From assembly GCA_031270205.1 (NCBI GenBank), contig JAISYA010000248.1, positions 1 through 10,393 on the forward strand: a DNA stretch of 10,393 bases, given 5' to 3'. The notes below the pieces were generated by a model. That model was not told the DNA's origin, ran no database searches, and worked only from the letters and a program-made list of their open reading frames with translations. The position numbers and the translations under genes were made by a program. Positions 5,644 through 10,393 of this stretch are shown here, piece after piece; the stretch's first letter is position 1, and every line of letters begins with the position of its first letter. The DNA comes from Treponema sp. Lineage in GTDB: Bacteria > Spirochaetota > Spirochaetia > Treponematales > Breznakiellaceae.

Positions 5644-6927
5644 TTACCGGGTGAGCCGCGCTATCAGGTCCACTACCTGCTGTCCGGCCTGGGCTGAGTT
5701 GATACGGCCGTAGGCGGCGTTTTGGGCAATGAGGAAGAGGCTGCTGTTCCACTCGGTATCGCCGGGCATATTCGGGTCACGGGCTGTAGCGTGCCGGCCG
5801 GCCACGTCAAGATAGGCGGCTACCTTTTGGGCTACCGGCGTGGTCGAAACCGCGGCTCTGGCGCCGGGGGTAACGGGAGTACCGGGATCCGCGCCCATGA
5901 TCTTCCACACACCGGTATCGGTAACACGGTAGGTGATGAATTTCGCCGCCGCTTCGGGGTTCCGCGAATTCTTGTTAATCGACATCATCTGGCTCATCTG
6001 GCCCCAGAGCGCTTTGCTTGACTCGGCGTTGGGGAACTCAATAAGGTCCAGGGTATCCTGGGCGGCGTTCTGGTAATTCAAAAGCTGGTTCGACCAGATG
6101 ACGCAGGCCGCGGTCTTTCCGGCGATAAGGGACGAAGCGGACTCGTTGGTTTCGGCGTAGTCGGCGGCGGCCGCGGCGGGCGGAATAAGGCCGTCGGCGC
6201 GGTAACCGGCCCAGAGGTCAAAATACTTCTGAACATCCGCCGCGCTCAAGTGCGATTTGCTGCCGTCCCACATGGGAGTACCGTTCTGACGGCACCAGTA
6301 CGCAAAGAAGAAGGACTGATCCGAGTTGGCGCTGTTGTCGGCAAGGGGAAATACGCCCGCGGGGAGTTTCGCCTTTACCGCCGAAAGCCAGTCGCGGAAT
6401 TCGGCCCAGGTCATGGAAACTTTGGGCAGGGGAGCGCCTGAGCGTTCCAGAAGCGAGCGGTTGTACAGTATGCCGGGCATGTTAGCCGCAACCGGAACGG
6501 CGTAGAGGACGCCGTTTACCGTACCCGCCGCAATGGCGGAAGCGTCAACCCCGGAAACATCAAGGACGCCGCTTTTTACATAAGGGTCCAGGGCCAAAAG
6601 CACGGAGCCGACATCATCGCCAACCTGCAAATTCGCGAAGTCCCCGCCAAGCTGGATAATATCCGCGGCGTTGCTTCCGGCGAACTGGGTTTTAAATTTG
6701 TTGAAGTGATCGCCGGTACCCGGGGCAGGCTCCGCGGCCACGACGATGCCGGTGTTTTCCGTGAATTTGTCGATGGCAAGCTGGGTGTTTTTGATCCGGG
6801 CCTCTCCTCCCCAGAACGACCAGCGGACTACCGAAACTCCCGCAGGAGCGGCGGCTTTGGATCCGCCGCCGAAGACCGGGGCGCCTGCCATAACAAGCGC
6901 GAGCAAAAGGAACGTAATTCTTTTCAT
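5644..6927 (-). CDS. family 1 sugar ABC transporter substrate-binding protein
   Basis: This 427-residue periplasmic receptor is of the SBP_bac_1/MalE-like class for oligosaccharides. A signal peptide covers residues 1 to about 20 (MKRITF, hydrophobic core, VFG), then GGSK and an Ala-rich linker. The mature protein opens with VVRWSFWGG (33-41), typical of the class, and continues with the alternating lobes expected for a two-domain binding protein. It has no lipobox Cys at the cleavage region. The start is fixed by a strong SD (TAGGAGG) about 6 bases upstream of the ATG at 6925-6927. It is last in the minus-strand operon, 29 bases after the second permease. The sugar cannot be read from sequence; the linked GH43 enzyme suggests a pentose-containing oligosaccharide. 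Confidence 0.91.
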   Translation of the reverse strand: MKRITFLLLALVMAGAPVFGGGSKAAAPAGVSVVRWSFWGGEARIKNTQLAIDKFTENTGIVVAAEPAPGTGDHFNKFKTQFAGSNAADIIQLGGDFANLQVGDDVGSVLLALDPYVKSGVLDVSGVDASAIAAGTVNGVLYAVPVAANMPGILYNRSLLERSGAPLPKVSMTWAEFRDWLSAVKAKLPAGVFPLADNSANSDQSFFFAYWCRQNGTPMWDGSKSHLSAADVQKYFDLWAGYRADGLIPPAAAAADYAETNESASSLIAGKTAACVIWSNQLLNYQNAAQDTLDLIEFPNAESSKALWGQMSQMMSINKNSRNPEAAAKFITYRVTDTGVWKIMGADPGTPVTPGARAAVSTTPVAQKVAAYLDVAGRHATARDPNMPGDTEWNSSLFLIAQNAAYGRINSAQAGQQVVDLIARLTR

Positions 6928-6956
6928 ACAAACCTCCTAAAATATTATTAAAGGTA

Positions 6957-7799
6957 TTACCCTTTAATTCCGGTAGTAGCAACTCCCTGTACAAAATACT
7001 TTTGCAGGGAAAAGAAGAGAACGAAACAGGGAATCAGTGACAGCGTTGACATGGCGAACATGGACCCCCAGGACGAAACTCCCGAACTATCCAGAAAAAG
7101 CCGCAGGCCCATAGGCACGGTAAAAGTTTCGGGAGAATTAAGATAAAGCATCTGGCTGAAAAAATCATCCCAGGTCCAGAGGAAGGTAAAAAGCACCGTA
7201 GTTATCAGGGCCGGCGCACTCAGCGGAATAATTATTTTTATGTATATTCCCAATTTGCCGCAGCCGTCAATGCGGGCCGACTCGTCCATGTCTTTGGGAA
7301 GACCGCGAATAAACTGAACGAGAAGGAACACAAAGAAGGCGTCGGTGGCAAACAGCTTGGGCACGATGAAGGGAAGAAAAGTGTTGATCCAGCCGAAGGA
7401 CCGGAAAATGATATAGCGCGGAATCGTGGTAACATGGCCCGGCAGCATCAGGGTAAGCATCATCACGGCGAACCAGAAAGACCTTCCCCAAAACCGCAGG
7501 CGCGCAAAAGCATAGGCGGTGAGCGAACAAAAAACCGCGTTTGCCGTTACGCAGAGTGAACAAATAATAAATGAGTTGACGAAAAAAGCGCTGAAGGGAA
7601 CGATACCTATGCCGGCCCATCCGTTAACATAATTTTGCAGTGTCCACGTTTTCGGCAGCAGGCCGGGATCGCTGAAAATTTGGGAACCCTCCTTAAAAGA
7701 AGCCATGACAAGCCAAAAAACAGGATAGAGCATGGTAAAGCCCAGCGCGATAATAATGAGATTTGAAATCCCCGATTGTAACAAACCCGCCTTTTTCAT
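6957..7799 (-). CDS. sugar ABC transporter permease, MalG-like (CarB/CUT1)
   Basis: This 280-residue inner-membrane permease belongs to the BPD_transp_1 family of carbohydrate uptake transporters. It has about six membrane segments, the first at about 12-33. The cytoplasmic EAA loop is at about 168-196 (LPKDMDESARIDGCGKLGIY, then IKIIIPLSAPAL), where it contacts the ATPase. The C terminus GIKG is typical of MalG proteins. The frame is open upstream to 7883, but the ATG at 7797-7799 is preferred: it overlaps the MalF-like stop as ATGA and has GGAG-type SD sequence just upstream, and the 28 extra residues lie inside the neighbour and look non-native. The partner is the preceding permease. No ATPase gene follows. 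Confidence 0.92.
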   Translation of the reverse strand: MKKAGLLQSGISNLIIIALGFTMLYPVFWLVMASFKEGSQIFSDPGLLPKTWTLQNYVNGWAGIGIVPFSAFFVNSFIICSLCVTANAVFCSLTAYAFARLRFWGRSFWFAVMMLTLMLPGHVTTIPRYIIFRSFGWINTFLPFIVPKLFATDAFFVFLLVQFIRGLPKDMDESARIDGCGKLGIYIKIIIPLSAPALITTVLFTFLWTWDDFFSQMLYLNSPETFTVPMGLRLFLDSSGVSSWGSMFAMSTLSLIPCFVLFFSLQKYFVQGVATTGIKG

Positions 7800-8728
7800 T
7801 CTCCGCTCCCATAAGTTACCAGAGAGTTGGAACCTCTGAAAGTCAGCACGGTCAACACCGCGATAATGATGAGGAGTACCCACGCCATTGCGGCGGCGTA
7901 ACCCATCTGAGAATGGGCAAAGCCCCGCAGGTACAGGTAAAGACTGTAGAACATGGTAGAATCCACCGGGCCGCCGTTGCCGCCCGATATGATGTATGCC
8001 TGGGTAAAAGACTGGAAAGCGCTGATCATCTGCATCACCAGATTGAAAAAGATAATCGGCGAAAGGCTCGGCAGGGTAATGGAAAAAAACTGTTTGACTT
8101 TTCCCGCGCCGTCAACACTGGCCGCCTCGTAGTATTCCTGGGGAATCTGTTTTAGCCCCGCGAGGAAAATGATCATGGGCGAGCCGAACTGCCACACCGC
8201 CAGGAGTATCAGGGTATAGATCGCGAAGACGGGGCTTGATATCCACGAGGGCGGGTCAAGCGCGCCGTTTGTCAACTGTCGGATGATGGCGTTGATAACG
8301 CCGTCTCCGGCGAAGAGCCTGCGCCACAGCACCGAGATCGCCACCGAGCCGCCCAGCAGGGTGGGTATATAGTAGATAGTACGATAAAAAGGAATAAGCT
8401 TGAGCTTCTGGTTCATCAGCATCGCCACGGCCAGGGCAAACGCCAGCTTGCAGGGCACGGAAATAAAAACAAAGCGGAGAGTCACAAACAGGGAATTGAG
8501 AAAGCGTTCGTCACGAGGAAACTCGGCGTTTCCGGCGAACATCACAAAATAGTTCCGTATGCCTATCCATTTCGGAGGCTGGAGTATGTTGTACCGGGTG
8601 AAAGACAGGTACAGGGAATAGATCATGGGATACAAGGTCAGGACCAGAAAACCCAGCAGCCAGGGAAGGAGAAAGGCATAGGATGAAAAATTGTCCTTAA
8701 CCGCTCTGTTCAACGCTGGTAAACGCAT
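7796..8728 (-). CDS. sugar ABC transporter permease, MalF-like (CUT1)
   Basis: This 310-residue inner-membrane permease pairs with the MalG-like protein to make the sugar channel. It begins MRLPALNRAVKDNFSSYAFL, followed by the first membrane helix to about residue 42. It has six predicted membrane segments. The EAA loop is at about 196-222 (QEYYEAASVDGAGKVKQFFS, then ITLPSLSP), with the Glu-Ala-Ala-x-x-Asp-Gly core intact. The ATG at 8726-8728 is preferred over an in-frame ATG at 8767 because it has SD GGAAGGA upstream, whereas the upstream ATG has none and sits 6 bases after the glycosidase stop. It overlaps the next gene by 4 bases (ATGA). No large periplasmic MalF-type P2 domain is present, as is usual for oligosaccharide CUT1 permeases outside enterobacteria. 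Confidence 0.92.
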   Translation of the reverse strand: MRLPALNRAVKDNFSSYAFLLPWLLGFLVLTLYPMIYSLYLSFTRYNILQPPKWIGIRNYFVMFAGNAEFPRDERFLNSLFVTLRFVFISVPCKLAFALAVAMLMNQKLKLIPFYRTIYYIPTLLGGSVAISVLWRRLFAGDGVINAIIRQLTNGALDPPSWISSPVFAIYTLILLAVWQFGSPMIIFLAGLKQIPQEYYEAASVDGAGKVKQFFSITLPSLSPIIFFNLVMQMISAFQSFTQAYIISGGNGGPVDSTMFYSLYLYLRGFAHSQMGYAAAMAWVLLIIIAVLTVLTFRGSNSLVTYGSGE

Positions 8729-8773
8729 ATCGCCATCCTTCCGTAACGCCGCTGTTCCTGCCCCCATGCGGTA

Positions 8774-9670
8774 TTACGCGATTTTTAATCCCGCCGGAAA
8801 CAGGTCGCCGCCGCCCCGGTCAATAATCTCCAGAAAGAGGGGCCGCTCTTTGGGGCTTTCATTCGGGCTGTGGAGCGCCAGGTACAGCTTACCCTCAACG
8901 GAGCGGAACAGCATGCCGTGTCCCCCGTCCTCCTCAAAAATCGGCTTTTCCCGCTGCCGCCAGGGGCCGGTCACGAGGCCGCTTTCCGATACCGCCGCTC
9001 CAATCCGGTAGCGGCCGTCCGCTCCAAAGGAAGACCAGATCATCACCAGGGCGCCGTCCCCGCCGGTGTAGAGGTTGGGACCGTCGGTCACGAAGCTCTC
9101 CGGCGTGCGGCCCTTGAGGGCTTTGGCCCAGGGCGCGTCCGCTGCCCGGAAAAGCAGTTCAGGCGGCCCCGAAGCATCCCGCAGATCCCCGCTTAAGCGG
9201 ACGGCGCAGATTTCCCCGTTTCCCGCCTGCACCCACTCGTGGCAAAAAACCATCCAGGGCTTGCCCTGCCGGTCGAGATAAAAAGTCCCGTCCAGACACT
9301 CCCATTCGGAGGGCGTAAGCGGCCCCGCGCTCCAGGACGCGAAAGGCCCCATAAGCCCCCCGCCGCTTTTCAGCACCGCCGTTCCCCGCCGTCCCTTTTT
9401 GGGTTTGAAACTGGCAAACATGTACCAGCCCCCCCGGTAGGAATACACCTCCGGCGCCCAGAAATTGGACGCGGCCCAGAAGTTTTCAGGCGGCCTGAAA
9501 ACCGGAAACGGCCCCTCAAAAAAACGCAAATCCCCGGAACTCACATACACGTCAAAACCCGTGCCCGGGCCGCGCCAGGTGTTCTGGTCGGTGGAACCGT
9601 ACAGGTAGTAACTGCCGCCGGACGAAACCACAAAAGGATCCCGAATCCGAATCTCGCGGATAAAAGGCAT
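8774..9670 (-). CDS. GH43-like glycoside hydrolase (intracellular)
   Basis: This 298-residue single-domain enzyme resembles the five-bladed beta-propeller family GH43, which removes arabinose or xylose from oligosaccharides. IRDPFV carries the presumed base Asp11; WAPEV (71-75) is a family landmark; LDGTF (126-130) carries the presumed pKa-modulating Asp127; GGHGM (249-253) carries His251. At the usual Glu-Gly-Pro acid position the protein reads TDGP (195-198), an Asp instead of Glu. No signal peptide is seen, so it acts in the cytoplasm on imported oligosaccharides. The start is uncertain: ATG at 9668-9670 puts the N terminus just ahead of the first blade and suits a promoter candidate upstream; an in-frame GTG at 9703 would add 11 residues. 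Neither has a strong SD. Exact substrate is unknown. Confidence 0.82.
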   Translation of the reverse strand: MPFIREIRIRDPFVVSSGGSYYLYGSTDQNTWRGPGTGFDVYVSSGDLRFFEGPFPVFRPPENFWAASNFWAPEVYSYRGGWYMFASFKPKKGRRGTAVLKSGGGLMGPFASWSAGPLTPSEWECLDGTFYLDRQGKPWMVFCHEWVQAGNGEICAVRLSGDLRDASGPPELLFRAADAPWAKALKGRTPESFVTDGPNLYTGGDGALVMIWSSFGADGRYRIGAAVSESGLVTGPWRQREKPIFEEDGGHGMLFRSVEGKLYLALHSPNESPKERPLFLEIIDRGGGDLFPAGLKIA

Positions 9671-9702
9671 TGTTCGAGGATAAACCCGTTGCGCCAAACA
9701 CA

Positions 9703-9731
9703 CTTATCAAATAGTGAGGAATTGTACTCAA
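9703..9731 (-). promoter_or_regulatory. candidate internal promoter before the glycosidase
   Basis: On the minus strand TTGAGT (9726-9731) and GATAAG (9703-9708) are spaced by exactly 17 bases, each matching 4 of 6 consensus positions. The -35 overlaps the regulator's stop codon. Initiation would fall about 25 bases before the ATG at 9670, which would exclude the GTG at 9703 as a start. This would let the uptake genes be driven separately from the regulator. Assigned by eye. Confidence 0.3.
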
Positions 9732-10393
9732 ATTCTGCTATTTACGCGGCTGCCGCCCCGGTAGGCGGTGGGGCTAAGGCCAGTGCAGGTTTTGAAAAGC
9801 CGGTTGAAAGTGGCGATACTGTTGAAGCCGCAGCAATAGGCTATCTCCGTTACGGACATATCCGATTCCATCAGGTACTGCTCCGCCTGGCGGACGCGTA
9901 CGCGGGAAAGGTATTCATAGAAAGTCTGGCCGGTCTGTTCTTTCAGAAAACGGGAAAAGTAACTTTTGTTGAGGCAGGCCTTTTCCGCGGTCATTTCCAG
10001 GGAAAGCGCGGGGTTGTCGAAGTTCCCGGCGATGAACGCGAAAACCCGGTCAAGGCGGTCCAGGTTGTGTTTCAGCCGCGCCCCGCCGCCGGCCTGTTCG
10101 CCGCCGCTTTCGCCTGTGCCGGGGACGGAAGGCTGCCGCGCCGGCATATCCCGCAGCAACGTCACCGTAAACTCATAGAGTTTCGCGATGACCGAAAGCC
10201 GGTAGCCGGAGTCCCGCCGCTGGTATTCGGAGAACAGCTCATCCAGCAGCCGTTCCAGCCGGGAATGCAGAACGCCGCCGCCGCGGCTGAGCAGCGGCAG
10301 GCGGCTGAAAACCGGAGCGGCCGCCTGCACTTCGGACAAAGCCCGCGAAAAAATCTCCAGCCCGAACTGAAAAATCCGCACGCCGGTTCCCGG
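9728..10393 (-). CDS. AraC-family transcriptional regulator (5' end outside window)
   Basis: The C-terminal part of an AraC/XylS-type regulator. The frame stays open through the window edge (PGTG precede the GTG at 10381), so the true start and most of the N-terminal sensing domain lie outside. Counting from the GTG, residues about 105-210 form the double helix-turn-helix: first HTH about 125-150 (SLEMTAEKACLNKSYFSRFL), second about 175-197 with MSVTEIAYCCGFNSIATFNR, and the closing LFKTCTGLSPTAYR signature. A low-complexity Gly/Pro/Glu linker lies at 82-102. It is first in the minus-strand carbohydrate locus and ends about 57 bases before the glycosidase ATG, so it very likely controls the glycosidase and transporter genes in response to a sugar. 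The inducer is unknown. Confidence 0.92.
   Translation of the reverse strand, partial: PGTGVRIFQFGLEIFSRALSEVQAAAPVFSRLPLLSRGGGVLHSRLERLLDELFSEYQRRDSGYRLSVIAKLYEFTVTLLRDMPARQPSVPGTGESGGEQAGGGARLKHNLDRLDRVFAFIAGNFDNPALSLEMTAEKACLNKSYFSRFLKEQTGQTFYEYLSRVRVRQAEQYLMESDMSVTEIAYCCGFNSIATFNRLFKTCTGLSPTAYRGGSRVNSRI

Noticed and set aside
7800..7883. 28-residue N-terminal extension of the MalG-like permease
   Set aside because: It lies inside the MalF-like gene; the ATG at 7799 forms an ATGA overlap with SD sequence and gives the normal family length.
8729..8767. 13-residue extension of the MalF-like permease from the ATG at 8767
   Set aside because: No SD precedes it, while GGAAGGA precedes the ATG at 8728.
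1..10393. CRISPR array, tRNA or rRNA gene, insertion sequence, phage or defence system
   Set aside because: No regularly spaced repeats, cloverleaf, transposase or terminal inverted repeats were seen; apart from the hicAB pair the window is transport and sugar metabolism.

Overview
The window is a piece of a moderately GC-rich bacterial chromosome with three gene blocks and very little non-coding DNA. Starts are mostly preceded by strong Shine-Dalgarno (SD) sequences, and alternative start codons (GTG, TTG) occur. The host is probably a carbohydrate-fermenting, host- or gut-associated bacterium. A treponeme-like spirochaete is my best guess, from the overall look of the transport proteins, including Sec signal peptides that end in Gly-Gly-Ser-Lys where other bacteria have a lipobox. 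This is inference, not proof.

Block 1 (17-609, minus strand) is a complete, intact type II toxin-antitoxin module, hicA then hicB, overlapping by the four bases ATGA. Its upstream region (610-663) carries nested inverted repeats that fit an autoregulatory operator.

Block 2 (774-5510, plus strand) is a complete BMP-type ABC importer operon: substrate-binding protein, a double-domain ATPase and two BPD_transp_2 permeases. Families of this type import nucleosides or purines; a spirochaetal riboflavin importer (Rfu) has the same architecture. The 45-base gap between the binding-protein and ATPase genes can fold in two exclusive ways: a terminator-like hairpin with a seven-T tail, or a hairpin covering the ATPase ribosome binding site. 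This could set the usual excess of binding protein over membrane components. The operon ends in two hairpins (5511-5526 and 5546-5581).

Block 3 (5644-10393, minus strand, convergent with block 2) is a carbohydrate-use locus. In transcription order it holds an AraC-family regulator (its 5' end lies outside the window), a cytoplasmic GH43-like glycosidase, two MalF/MalG-type permeases and a family 1 sugar-binding protein. No ATPase is encoded here, so the importer presumably borrows a shared MsmK/MalK-type ATPase from elsewhere. The likely logic is regulator-controlled uptake of pentose-containing oligosaccharides followed by cleavage inside the cell.

I found no CRISPR array, insertion sequence, tRNA, rRNA or obviously new defence system. 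The most interesting features are regulatory: the bistable intergenic RNA in the BMP operon, the nested hicAB operator, the unusual permease start with an overlapping mini-ORF, and a wobble-rich hairpin that folds well only in plus-strand RNA.
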